Origin: Mediterraneibacter agrestimuris | Lineage (GTDB): Bacteria; Bacillota; Clostridia; Lachnospirales; Lachnospiraceae | Reading direction: 5' to 3' | Assembly: GCF_943193195.1 (NCBI RefSeq) | Contig: NZ_CALPDG010000027.1 | Coordinates: 1-53,131 of the forward strand | Length of the DNA: 53,131 nucleotides | Shown here: one piece after another, positions 9,191 through 16,512 of the stretch | How the letters are laid out: every line of letters starts with the position of its first letter | Position numbering within the stretch: the stretch's first letter is position 1 | The notes under the pieces: model-generated | What the model saw: only the letters and a program-made list of their open reading frames with translations | The model's database searches: none | What the model was told of the DNA's origin: nothing | Made by a program: the position numbers and the translations under genes

Positions 9191-9625
9191 GGGATTTAAA
9201 AAGGTGTACAACTGATAATCTAAAAAAGAAAGCATTAAATTTTTTAGTTCATTAATTTGTTCAGGGGTAATAGGAACTGGAAAATCATTATAAATTAAAG
9301 AAAATTGTTCTGTTTCTTCGTTATATTGCAAAGTACAGTCTAATTCGTCTAAAAGGGGGAGTAAAGAACTGTAAGATTTAAGAGGAAGTTCTTTACTTTC
9401 CCATCCCATTAAGTAAGCTGGAGTTACGTTTAGAGCTTTAGCTATAATTTGCAACTTAGAGCTTGTTATCTTGGTGGAAACACCAGACTCATAACGTTGC
9501 AGCGTAGAACGACTTATCCCAGTAAGGTCTTCTAAATCTTTAAGACTGAGATTTGCCTCTTTTCTACTTTGATATAGACGACGGCACAATGCCTCATCAA
9601 AATCAGATAAATGCTTTTGGGACAT
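9179..9625 (-). CDS. Xre-family phage repressor
   Basis: 148 residues. An N-terminal helix-turn-helix of the Xre/Cro type covers residues about 10-70 (LCRRLYQSRKEANLSLKDLE, then GISRSTLQRYESG as recognition region, then KLQIIAKALNVTPAYLMGW). The C-terminal half is a short acidic dimerisation-type domain without the Ser-Lys pair of a LexA-like self-cleaving repressor, so SOS autocleavage is not expected. Induction may go through the BRO antirepressor. The start ATG has GGAGGTTTTCGCT ahead on the minus strand. It is transcribed divergently from the rightward promoter at 9708. Confidence 0.88.
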   Translation of the reverse strand: MSQKHLSDFDEALCRRLYQSRKEANLSLKDLEDLTGISRSTLQRYESGVSTKITSSKLQIIAKALNVTPAYLMGWESKELPLKSYSSLLPLLDELDCTLQYNEETEQFSLIYNDFPVPITPEQINELKNLMLSFLDYQLYTFLNPTTE

Positions 9626-9662
9626 AGCGAAAACCTCCTTTCAAAATAAGTATAATATAAAA

Positions 9663-9678
9663 ATCTCAAAAATACAAA
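9663..9678. promoter_or_regulatory. Possible third repressor operator (half site)
   Basis: ATCTCA at 9663-9668, followed by an A/T stretch, matches the left arm of the two better operators but lacks a good right arm. It lies in the leftward repressor promoter region, so it could serve autoregulation. Confidence 0.4.
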
Positions 9679-9693
9679 TATTGCTTTTGAAAT

Positions 9694-9709
9694 ATCTCAT
9701 TTTTGAGTT
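9694..9709. promoter_or_regulatory. Repressor operator O1 overlapping a -35 box
   Basis: ATCTCAT-TT-TTGAGTT has arms matching at 6 of 7 positions and shares its left arm with the perfect palindrome at 9743. Its right end overlaps the TTGACA box at 9708, so a bound repressor would block RNA polymerase. Confidence 0.7.
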
Positions 9710-9736
9710 GACAAGACACTATGAAACTGATAAAGT
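9708..9736 (+). promoter_or_regulatory. Rightward early prophage promoter
   Basis: TTGACA at 9708-9713, a 17-bp spacer and TAAAGT at 9731-9736. Operators sit on both sides (9694 and 9743), the layout expected for a repressor-controlled lytic promoter that drives the ribbon-helix-helix and antirepressor genes. Confidence 0.75.
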
Positions 9737-9742
9737 ATTGTT

Positions 9743-9758
9743 ATCTCATAAATGAGAT
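9743..9758. promoter_or_regulatory. Repressor operator O2 at the transcription start
   Basis: ATCTCAT-AA-ATGAGAT is an inverted repeat with perfect 7-bp arms, 6 bases after the -10 box. It would cover the start point of the rightward promoter. Most likely bound by the Xre repressor encoded at 9179-9625. Confidence 0.75.
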
Positions 9759-9809
9759 ATCTGATTTGGAAAGGAGTCAAATATGAGAAAGTGAAAGGAG
9801 GAAGAAATT

Positions 9810-9944
9810 CTGAAATCTATTGCTATTAAAGTAAATGATGAGTTTCATAAGCAAGTGAAAATGGCGGCAGCAAAGAAAGGAGTGCCTATTAAAGAATATA
9901 TTACGAAACTCATTCAAAAAGAATTAGAAAAAGAAAAAGAGTAA
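9810..9944 (+). CDS. Ribbon-helix-helix (Arc/CopG-like) DNA-binding protein, non-ATG start
   Basis: 44 residues ending KEYITKLIQKELEKEKE. A short beta strand (SIAIKVNDEF) followed by two helices (HKQVKMAAAKKG and IKEYITKLIQKEL) is the Arc/CopG ribbon-helix-helix pattern. A strong AAAGGAGG (9794-9801) points to the CTG at 9810, 8 bases on; ATT at 9807 is the other option, and there is no ATG in frame upstream before a stop. It is the first gene of the rightward operon. Probable role: Arc-like repressor tuning antirepressor expression. Confidence 0.72.
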   Translation: MKSIAIKVNDEFHKQVKMAAAKKGVPIKEYITKLIQKELEKEKE

Positions 9945-10032
9945 ACACCCAACCGACCAAAGTTCGTGTTTACTCAACTGCTGGAAATAAGTTATATACA
10001 CTTGATTTCTAAGTGTATTGTAGCTTATTTCC
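9941..10032 (+). promoter_or_regulatory. Two tandem RNA hairpins ahead of the antirepressor gene
   Basis: Hairpin 1 (9941-9973) pairs GTAAACAC with GTGTTTAC around a 17-base loop and begins at the stop codon of the preceding gene. Hairpin 2 (9983-10032) pairs GGAAATAAG with CTTATTTCC, with an inner ATACACTT/AAGTGTAT stem, and is followed by TAAAAAAAG. Together they fill the whole gap before the antirepressor. They look like a translational or termination control of that gene. Confidence 0.6.
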
Positions 10033-10071
10033 TAAAAAAAGTCAAATTTTATAGAAAGGGAATGATTTACA

Positions 10072-10890
10072 ATGAATAAAGTAATGGTTTTTGAAGGACA
10101 AGAGGTTGAAGCATTTGAATTAGAAGGAGAGGTTTTATTCAACCCTTATCATGTAGGAGCGTGTTTAGAATTAGGAAATGAAGCTGTACGAAAAGCTATA
10201 ACACGTATGAATGGGAAGCAGGTTATAAAGGTTAAAAATTCGGATGTGACTAATAGTAACATCCGAAAATTGAATAATGCAGGAGAAAATTTCCTTACAG
10301 AAAGTGGTGTTTATAAATTGGTATTCAAGAGTCGAAAACCAAATGCAGAGAAATTTACAGACTGGGTTACAGATGAAGTTCTTCCAACACTCCGCAAGAC
10401 TGGTTCTTATGAGATGCCAAAGAAGAAAGAAGATAGGAAAGAAAAACTTCCATCAGTAAATCAAATGGTAAAGAACATTAAAGGGGCTCTTCATGATGCA
10501 GGGGTAGATTCCAAGTACATAGCAGCAGAGATTGTCCGTATTTATTCTGATAATGGTTATCCAGTGAAAGTACCAGTGCTTTCGGATGTTCCAGCCTTGT
10601 GGGATTGCACTACGATGGCAAAAGAACTCGGTATTTTCTCTGAGAGTGGAAGACCGCATGATAAAGCCGTAAGTGCAATCATTCAGAAGCTGGATATTTT
10701 TACAGAAGAGATTGTAAAAACTGCTTATAGTAGAAATGGGCATGATGGTGTCACAGTACAGTATAAGGATTCTGTATTACAGAAAGCAAAGGAATGGCTT
10801 GAAGAGAATGGTTATCCTACTATGATTGAGTATTGGCTATCGAATGGTAATATCAACAAATGCAAAGTTGTGTATCAGGAGGTGGCGTAA
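10072..10890 (+). CDS. BRO-N domain phage antirepressor
   Basis: 272 residues. Residues about 1-110 are a BRO-N domain (EVEAFELEGEVLFNPYHVG, then LTESGVYKLVFKSRKPNAEKF as the hallmark segment, then WVTDEVLPTLRKTGSYE). Residues 130-272 are a separate C-terminal antirepressor-type domain with helices and a Tyr/Lys-rich end. Such proteins bind DNA or the repressor and favour lytic growth. A strong AGAAAGGGAATG site precedes ATG 10072. It lies downstream of the operator-flanked promoter and two hairpins, so its expression is probably under both repressor and RNA-level control. Confidence 0.88.
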   Translation: MNKVMVFEGQEVEAFELEGEVLFNPYHVGACLELGNEAVRKAITRMNGKQVIKVKNSDVTNSNIRKLNNAGENFLTESGVYKLVFKSRKPNAEKFTDWVTDEVLPTLRKTGSYEMPKKKEDRKEKLPSVNQMVKNIKGALHDAGVDSKYIAAEIVRIYSDNGYPVKVPVLSDVPALWDCTTMAKELGIFSESGRPHDKAVSAIIQKLDIFTEEIVKTAYSRNGHDGVTVQYKDSVLQKAKEWLEENGYPTMIEYWLSNGNINKCKVVYQEVA

Positions 10891-10891
10891 G

Positions 10892-11227
10892 ATGGGAGCG
10901 TCAATAAAAATAATCAATGCAGAATATGGTATTGCGTCTTGTTCCAAAGAAGATATTCCCTTATACATTTTAAAGTATTGTAAGGCGGAAAATGTGAATA
11001 TTTTTTATTTACATCAGAGGGATTGGCTTGTATTAAACGAAGGCAATCCGAATTTTGAGAGATTGAAGGAATTGACATTATTATATTTGGAATTAGATAA
11101 TCAGGCTAGAAGCAAGGTAACTGATGAATCTATGAAAATGGGAATGAGATTTTTTATATTTTTAAACGAGATCATTCGTATTAGAAAAAAATTGTACGAA
11201 AAAAGAAGATGGCTTAAAACAGCATAA
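10892..11227 (+). CDS. Hypothetical prophage protein (111 aa)
   Basis: Starts 1 base after the antirepressor stop with CAGGAGGTGG as ribosome site inside that gene. 111 residues: a short N-terminal beta/alpha part (SIKIINAEYGIASCSKEDIP), then a mainly helical half with a basic C-terminus (RKKLYEKRRWLKTA). No family recognised. The tight coupling to the antirepressor suggests a helper or accessory lytic function. Confidence 0.65.
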   Translation: MGASIKIINAEYGIASCSKEDIPLYILKYCKAENVNIFYLHQRDWLVLNEGNPNFERLKELTLLYLELDNQARSKVTDESMKMGMRFFIFLNEIIRIRKKLYEKRRWLKTA

Positions 11228-11236
11228 CGATAATCA

Positions 11237-11269
11237 GAACATCTATCAGAAATGGTAGGTGTTCTTTTT
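11237..11269 (+). terminator. Rho-independent terminator after the antirepressor operon
   Basis: An 11-bp stem (GAACATCTATC with GGTAGGTGTTC, two G-T pairs), a 6-base loop and TTTTT. It closes the early operon before the endolysin gene. Confidence 0.8.
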
Positions 11270-11281
11270 ATACAATAAATT

Positions 11282-11297
11282 TTTGCACCGGTGCAAA
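11282..11297. promoter_or_regulatory. Perfect 16-bp palindrome upstream of the endolysin
   Basis: TTTGCACCGGTGCAAA is a perfect palindrome, more GC-rich than its surroundings, between the terminator and the endolysin ribosome site. It could be an operator for late gene control; no other copy was seen in the window. Confidence 0.5.
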
Positions 11298-11319
11298 TAC
11301 CGGAGGGAAGGAGAAGAAT

Positions 11320-12231
11320 ATGAGTATATGTAATGGAGCAGCAGGATTTAGGGGAAGAAACCCGAAAGGGATCTTTATTCACAATGATGCAGGAAGTCAA
11401 AATGCAGATGCAGCATTTTATAGAAACTGGCTTCCAACACATCCGCTAGAAAACGGATTTGCGCATGCATATGTTGCGAGTGATGGCATCTTATACGCTG
11501 AGGACGATGCTTATTGTGCTTGGCACTGCGGACAGACAGACGGGAATACAAATTATTATTCCATAGAAATCTGCCAGAGTATGGGGGATTTAGAAGTATT
11601 TAAACAGAACGAAGAGAACGCATTGAAGCTGGCGGCACAGAAATGCAGGCAGTATGGAATTGAGCCGAATACAAGTACAATACGGCTCCATAAAGAGGTA
11701 TATGGAACGTCCTGTCCACATCGTTCTGTTGAGATACACGGTGGGGATGCTGCGACAAAGCGTCATTTTATTGAAAGGATTAAATATTATATGGGAGATG
11801 GCAGGAATCAGATCATAAACGCAACTATCCGGGAAAACAGCGGTGCCGATTTTATGCGCCTGAAATTTGAAGCTGTTGATTCAGAAGATGGGATTTATAG
11901 AATCCGGGACAAAGCGAATGGATATCTTCTTACAGCAGCGGCGAATAAAGCGGATGCCAATGTAGATTTCCGTGGGTTTGACTGCGGAGAATATCAGGAA
12001 TGGAAACTTATTAACAAGATATATAAAAATGCACGTTATACAATGCTTGAGTGTGTGGCAACCCCAGGACTGTATTTGTCTGTGGAGAGCAATGGTAACG
12101 GTGGAAAGAACAATCTGAAACTGTACACAGATCTGCATAACATGAAGCAGAAGTTCTATATCCGTGAAGAATCAGATGGACGGACATTGATCATCCATGC
12201 ATTTTCTGGAAAGTGTGTGTCTGCAAAGTAA
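11320..12231 (+). CDS. Endolysin: N-acetylmuramoyl-L-alanine amidase with ricin-type C-terminal domain
   Basis: 303 residues, no signal peptide, so it depends on the holin for release. Residues 1-155 are an Amidase_2 (PGRP-like) zinc hydrolase: GIFIHNDAG supplies the first zinc His, AWHCGQ and the later SCPH segment supply further His and Cys ligands. It cleaves the bond between muramic acid and L-Ala. Residues about 165-303 form a beta-trefoil/ricin-like domain (YRIRDKANGYLLTAA, EWKLI, YLSVESNG), which probably binds wall glycans. A strong GGAGGGAAGGAG precedes the ATG. It is separated from the holin by the control block. Confidence 0.9.
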   Translation: MSICNGAAGFRGRNPKGIFIHNDAGSQNADAAFYRNWLPTHPLENGFAHAYVASDGILYAEDDAYCAWHCGQTDGNTNYYSIEICQSMGDLEVFKQNEENALKLAAQKCRQYGIEPNTSTIRLHKEVYGTSCPHRSVEIHGGDAATKRHFIERIKYYMGDGRNQIINATIRENSGADFMRLKFEAVDSEDGIYRIRDKANGYLLTAAANKADANVDFRGFDCGEYQEWKLINKIYKNARYTMLECVATPGLYLSVESNGNGGKNNLKLYTDLHNMKQKFYIREESDGRTLIIHAFSGKCVSAK

Positions 12232-12543
12232 TAAAAAATTCCCCGGAGCCAGTCCGGTTCCGGGGAGGGGATATTGTATCATTTCGGTATATTAGAATCT
12301 ATCTATTTACAACACATTTACAACAAAAATTCGCATAAAGCGCATAAATACGTTTTAAATCTTAAGGAAAACTTAATCAATTTATGATAGAAATATTTCA
12401 TATTTTTATGTATGATAAGAACATATCAGAAACTACAGACGGGAAAATTTGTGAAAGGGTTTACGAATGTAGTCTGTATATGGCACATGTAAGTATGCTT
12501 GGAATACATACTTGTGTGTTGTAGCAAGAAGGGAGCGTGTGAC
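12232..12543. other. Prophage/host junction region, no gene seen
   Basis: A GC-rich hairpin at 12241-12265 (CCCCGGA with TCCGGGG) just after the endolysin is a probable transcription end, though the T run is poor. The rest is AT-rich, with TTTACAAC occurring twice (12304, 12313). The right prophage attachment site most likely lies here, because the next genes look like ordinary chromosome; the matching left site is outside the window. Confidence 0.5.
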
Positions 12544-13326
12544 GTGGAGAAAGTCATAGAGGTAAAGAATCTTTACAAGTTGTATCGTGTAGGAGATTCT
12601 AGTGTCCGTGCTTTAAACGGGGTGAATTTTGAGATATATAAAGGGGAGTTTTGCGCAATCGTTGGCACATCTGGTTCAGGCAAATCTACCCTTTTAAATA
12701 TGCTGGCAGGCTTAGAAAAACCGACGAAGGGGGAGGTTATCATCAGCGGCCGGCATATGGAGCAGTTAAATGAGGATGGTTTGGTCAGGTTCCGCCGGGA
12801 GAATGTAGGATTTATTTTTCAGTCCTTCCATTTGATCGGAACGATGAACGCACTGGAAAATGTAGCGCTGCCTTTAAGCTTTCGGGGAGAAGGAAAGGCG
12901 AGCCGTTTAAAGAAGGCAGATAAAATGCTGGATTTGGTAAATTTGAAAAAACATAAAAGGCATATGCCTAATCAGATGTCAGGGGGACAGCAGCAGCGTG
13001 TCGGTGTAGCAAGGGCACTTGTAATGGAACCGAAGATCATCTTTGCCGATGAGCCTACCGGTAATTTGGACTCCCATACTTCTGAAGAAGTAATGGAGCT
13101 GATGCAGAAGGTTGTAAAGGAGCAGAAGCGTACACTTGTGATGGTAACTCATGATGATCATCTGGCTGCATATGCAGACAGGGTATTTCACATTATTGAC
13201 GGAGAAATTGTAAAAGTGGAGGATAACCGCAAGAAAATGTTGAAAATACAGAGCGGCAAGCAGGAAACGGAAGACGCAAAAACAGTAAGCAGCGTAAAAA
13301 AGACCAAGGAAAGAGAGGAACAGTAA
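12544..13326 (+). CDS. ABC transporter ATP-binding protein (MacB/LolD type)
   Basis: 260 residues. Walker A GTSGSGKST, Q-loop, signature MSGGQQQR, Walker B IIFADEPTGNLD and switch His in VTHDD are all intact. The GNLDSHTSEEVMELM stretch places it with MacB/LolD/FtsE-like ATPases that power mechanotransmission or export. A Lys/Glu-rich tail of about 35 residues follows the core. GTG 12544 is chosen because AAGGGAG lies 9 bases upstream and the protein then begins directly with the first beta strand. It forms an operon with the next two genes (2-bp gap, then overlap). Confidence 0.92.
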   Translation: MEKVIEVKNLYKLYRVGDSSVRALNGVNFEIYKGEFCAIVGTSGSGKSTLLNMLAGLEKPTKGEVIISGRHMEQLNEDGLVRFRRENVGFIFQSFHLIGTMNALENVALPLSFRGEGKASRLKKADKMLDLVNLKKHKRHMPNQMSGGQQQRVGVARALVMEPKIIFADEPTGNLDSHTSEEVMELMQKVVKEQKRTLVMVTHDDHLAAYADRVFHIIDGEIVKVEDNRKKMLKIQSGKQETEDAKTVSSVKKTKEREEQ

Positions 13327-13328
13327 CT

Positions 13329-14945
13329 ATGAAACAGAGGAAACGAATCATTCATGCAATTCTTGCAATGGTATTGTCGGCGGCAATGCTTCCGGCGATA
13401 CCGGCTGTCAGTGTATATGCAGAAGAGGAAGGGCAGGAGCCGCTAGTCCAGGAAGACGGTGGAGCTGCAGTGGATGAAGAGAACAATAATATAGAAAATG
13501 GTGTGCAGACACCGCCGGCAGGCAGTGACGGGAAGATAATACCGAATATCCGTCTGTCAGTAGGAGATGGTCAGACAGTTCCGCAGTATAAAGCAGGTGA
13601 AGAGGTTACACTTGAATTAAAACTAACAAATCAGGGTAATATGCCGGCGAAAAATATCCGTATTAGTCCGATTATCGACAATGCAGGTGACTGGCCTTTT
13701 GAACTTAAGAATTTGAATGAGGAGCAAATGATAGGAGAAATTACGGGAGCAGGGGCAGAAGGCTCTTTTGCAGAGGTAAAGTGGGTTTGGACAGTGCGCG
13801 GTGATGCAGAGTCTAAAGCATATAAGCTGCTCTTTAATATTTCTTATCAGGATGACGTGAATGAATATACGGTGAAGAAGAAGGTTTATGTTATGACAAC
13901 CGCTAAAGAAACCGAGAATCCGGAACCAAGCCCGGAACCAGCGCCGGGTGAAGAAGATGGCGGCGGCATGGTTATGGGCGAAGGTATCTACAATGCGGAT
14001 CCATTTGTATCCGGCGGCGGAGATTCCGGCAATAAATCTGTTCCTCGTGTGATTGTAACGGGATTTAGTACGAACCCGGGAGCAGTTACTGCCGGCAGTA
14101 ATTTTACACTGACGGTTCATGTGAAAAATACATCTTCTGCAACCGCAGTGTCCAATATGCTTTTTGATCTGCAGGCACCGTCAGCCGGAACAGAGGCAGC
14201 AGCAGAAGCTCCGGCATTTCTTCCGGCATCCGGTTCCAGCTCTATATATCTGGATCAGATTCCGGCAGGGGAAACGAGGGATATTTCCATTCAAATGAAT
14301 GCAAGGGCTGATCTGGTACAGAAGCCGTACAGTATTGCTATGAGCATGAAATATGAAGACAGCAATGCAACTCAGTTTGAGGGAAGTTCTAGCCTTGCAG
14401 TTCCGGTACAGCAGATGGCACGGTTTGAGTTTAGTGATATCGAAGTGGCGCCGGGAAATATTCAGGTGGGAGAGGAAGCAAATCTGACGTGCAGTCTGTA
14501 TAATACAGGAAGAACCAAGCTTTATAATGTAAAGATTCAATTCACAGGAGATGGGATCAGTGCGAAAGACGTTTTTGTGGGAAATGTAGACTCTGGTGCG
14601 ACAGGAACCATCGATGCTATGATCATGGGTGAAAGTGAAGTTCCGGCAGGAACAAAGTGCAAGATGACAATCAGCTATGAAGATGAGTCTGGAAAGGTAT
14701 CTACAAAAGAAGAACAGTTTGAGCTAGAGGTGCTTCCGGCAGTAATGGACAGCGCTATGAATGTGGTGAGTGAGCCGATAGAGGCAGAAAAAGGATTTCC
14801 GGTAATCCCGGTTGTAGTTGGAGTCATTGTTATAGCAGCGGTTGGAACGGGGGTCTTTTTGATTCGCAGAAAAAAGAAAAAACAGGCATGGGCAGAAGAG
14901 GAGGACTTGGCAGATGAGGTGGATCGACTTACTGAGGATGAGTAG
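13329..14945 (+). CDS. Membrane-anchored COG1361-like (S-layer/CARDB-type) protein of an ABC export operon
   Basis: 538 residues. A signal peptide covers residues 1-31 (basic start, AILAMVLSAAMLPAIPAVSVYA). Two or three immunoglobulin-like repeats follow (residues about 60-190, 240-360, 365-480) with the NTG/NTSS pattern of CARDB or NEW3-type domains. A transmembrane helix (VIPVVVGVIVIAAVGTGVFLI) and a charged cytosolic tail end the protein. It lies between the ATPase and the permease, so it is probably an extracellular adaptor or substrate-capture subunit of that transporter. Substrate unknown; a cell-wall or peptide export role is inference. Confidence 0.8.
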   Translation: MKQRKRIIHAILAMVLSAAMLPAIPAVSVYAEEEGQEPLVQEDGGAAVDEENNNIENGVQTPPAGSDGKIIPNIRLSVGDGQTVPQYKAGEEVTLELKLTNQGNMPAKNIRISPIIDNAGDWPFELKNLNEEQMIGEITGAGAEGSFAEVKWVWTVRGDAESKAYKLLFNISYQDDVNEYTVKKKVYVMTTAKETENPEPSPEPAPGEEDGGGMVMGEGIYNADPFVSGGGDSGNKSVPRVIVTGFSTNPGAVTAGSNFTLTVHVKNTSSATAVSNMLFDLQAPSAGTEAAAEAPAFLPASGSSSIYLDQIPAGETRDISIQMNARADLVQKPYSIAMSMKYEDSNATQFEGSSSLAVPVQQMARFEFSDIEVAPGNIQVGEEANLTCSLYNTGRTKLYNVKIQFTGDGISAKDVFVGNVDSGATGTIDAMIMGESEVPAGTKCKMTISYEDESGKVSTKEEQFELEVLPAVMDSAMNVVSEPIEAEKGFPVIPVVVGVIVIAAVGTGVFLIRRKKKKQAWAEEEDLADEVDRLTEDE

Positions 14946-16323
14946 CGGTAACCTAAGACGCAGAAAGCTTCGTACTTTTTTGACTGTTCTCGGTGTGGTA
15001 GTCGGAACCGCATCTATTGTAGTGATGATATCTCTGGGACTTGGTATGCAGCAGTCGCTGTACCGGGAAATTGAGCAATCCGGCGGTATGACTGCAATTA
15101 CTGTAACGGGCAAGGACGCTGGCAATCAGATGATTTATATGGGAGATGATTCGGAAGGTGAGGCAACCAAATATATTACCGATGAGGCTATTCAGGAATT
15201 GTCAGAGGTAGGGCATGTCAAAAGCGCTACGCCAACCTTGACTATGAGTTCTATTATATTAACAGGAGAATATTATGGCTATATTCAGCTGGTAGGTTTG
15301 ACTCCTGAAGAAATCGAGCGGCAGAATATGAATCTGGTGGAGGGCAGTAAATTTCCAGAAGAAGGGGCTGCCAATTTGGAGCTGATATTTGGAAATGGTG
15401 TGGGAACCATGTTTTATGAAAAAGGAACAGATAGAGGATACTGGGACACACAGCAAATACCGGATATCGATTACATGAATGACCAGATGTTCCTGATTCT
15501 GGATCAGGCGGCATATTTTGATTCTCTGTATAATAACGGCGCCGGTATGGGGCAGGGAAATGGACAGGAAGGACAGACACAGCAGGTGAAACCGCCGAAG
15601 AAATATGTCGTGCACGGCAGCGGTCTGGTAGCAGGCGATATTAATTCTTACAATGCAAATTATTATAACGTATACTGTGACATCAATGCTTTGAAACGTA
15701 TGCTCCAAAAAGAGTATGCGGGACGGGCGATTCCGGGACAGCCTACGACAAAGACAGGGAAGCCTTTTCGTTTTTTCGCCTATAGCAGCGCAATGGTGCA
15801 GGCGGATGATATTGATAATGTAGAATCTCTGGCGGCAGAAATTCAGACAATGGGTTACAAAGTCAGTACCAATGCAGAATATTTGAAGAGCATGCAGAAA
15901 CAATTTGCAATGGTGCAGGCAGTACTTGGCGGAATCGGCGCTGTATCCCTTTTTGTAGCGGCAATTGGAATCGCCAATACGATGATGATGTCTATTTACG
16001 AACGGACCAAAGAAATCGGTGTAATTAAAGTATTAGGATGCAGTCTTAAGAATATCAAAATGATGTTTCTGATGGAAGCCGGATTTATTGGATTTATCGG
16101 CGGGGCAGTTGGTAATATTTTGAGCTTACTGATGTCCTTTGCAATCAATTTTGCTACCGGAAACGGCAGTGCAATAGGAATGGATGGAAATATTTCGTAT
16201 ATTCCACTGTGGCTTGTAGGAGCTTCGATGTTGTTTGCTGTCTTTGTCGGTATGGCAGCGGGATATTTTCCGGCGCTTCGGGCGATGAGGTTAAGTCCGT
16301 TGGCAGCAATCCGAAATGGATGA
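14914..16323 (+). CDS. ABC transporter permease (MacB-like, FtsX fold)
   Basis: 469 residues. A first transmembrane helix (residues about 20-45, TFLTVLGVVVGTASIVVMIS) follows a basic RRRKLRT box. A large extracytoplasmic MacB periplasmic-core domain spans about 50-330. Three more helices (residues about 335-360, 390-415, 430-455) make the FtsX domain, with YERTKEIGVIKVLGCS as the typical coupling segment. It starts inside the end of the preceding gene (32-bp overlap), with GAGGAGG upstream. Works with the ATPase at 12544 and the anchored protein at 13329. Possible jobs are lipid, peptide or antimicrobial efflux. Confidence 0.9.
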   Translation: MRWIDLLRMSSGNLRRRKLRTFLTVLGVVVGTASIVVMISLGLGMQQSLYREIEQSGGMTAITVTGKDAGNQMIYMGDDSEGEATKYITDEAIQELSEVGHVKSATPTLTMSSIILTGEYYGYIQLVGLTPEEIERQNMNLVEGSKFPEEGAANLELIFGNGVGTMFYEKGTDRGYWDTQQIPDIDYMNDQMFLILDQAAYFDSLYNNGAGMGQGNGQEGQTQQVKPPKKYVVHGSGLVAGDINSYNANYYNVYCDINALKRMLQKEYAGRAIPGQPTTKTGKPFRFFAYSSAMVQADDIDNVESLAAEIQTMGYKVSTNAEYLKSMQKQFAMVQAVLGGIGAVSLFVAAIGIANTMMMSIYERTKEIGVIKVLGCSLKNIKMMFLMEAGFIGFIGGAVGNILSLLMSFAINFATGNGSAIGMDGNISYIPLWLVGASMLFAVFVGMAAGYFPALRAMRLSPLAAIRNG

Positions 16324-16378
16324 AATAAACGAGATGAAAAAATTTTATATAATCTGGTCAACAGCTGTCACTACACCA

Positions 16379-16407
16379 TTGCAGTTTAATAAAGTTTGTG
16401 ATAAACT
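16379..16407 (+). promoter_or_regulatory. Possible promoter of the chemoreceptor gene
   Basis: TTGCAG, a 17-bp spacer and TAAACT. A hairpin (AGAAGAAATC with GGTTTCTTCT, about 16427-16451) follows in the leader, so a transcript from here might be attenuated. Moderate match only. Confidence 0.4.
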
Positions 16408-16512
16408 ATATAAAACAATTAGCTGAGAGAAGAAATCTAGTGGGTTTCTTCTGTTGGCTTGATATGCTGTTTTTATAAAGCAAATGATAATAAGGAAGGT
16501 AGGTAGACAGTC

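Noticed and set aside
15259-15903. Minus-strand 214-codon frame opposite the ABC permease
   Set aside because: Cys/His/Ile-rich composition of a shadow frame, no ribosome site, and it opposes a clearly coding gene.
16324-16512. Cyclic-di-GMP riboswitch before the chemoreceptor gene
   Set aside because: The conserved riboswitch core sequences are not present; only a weak promoter and one hairpin are seen.
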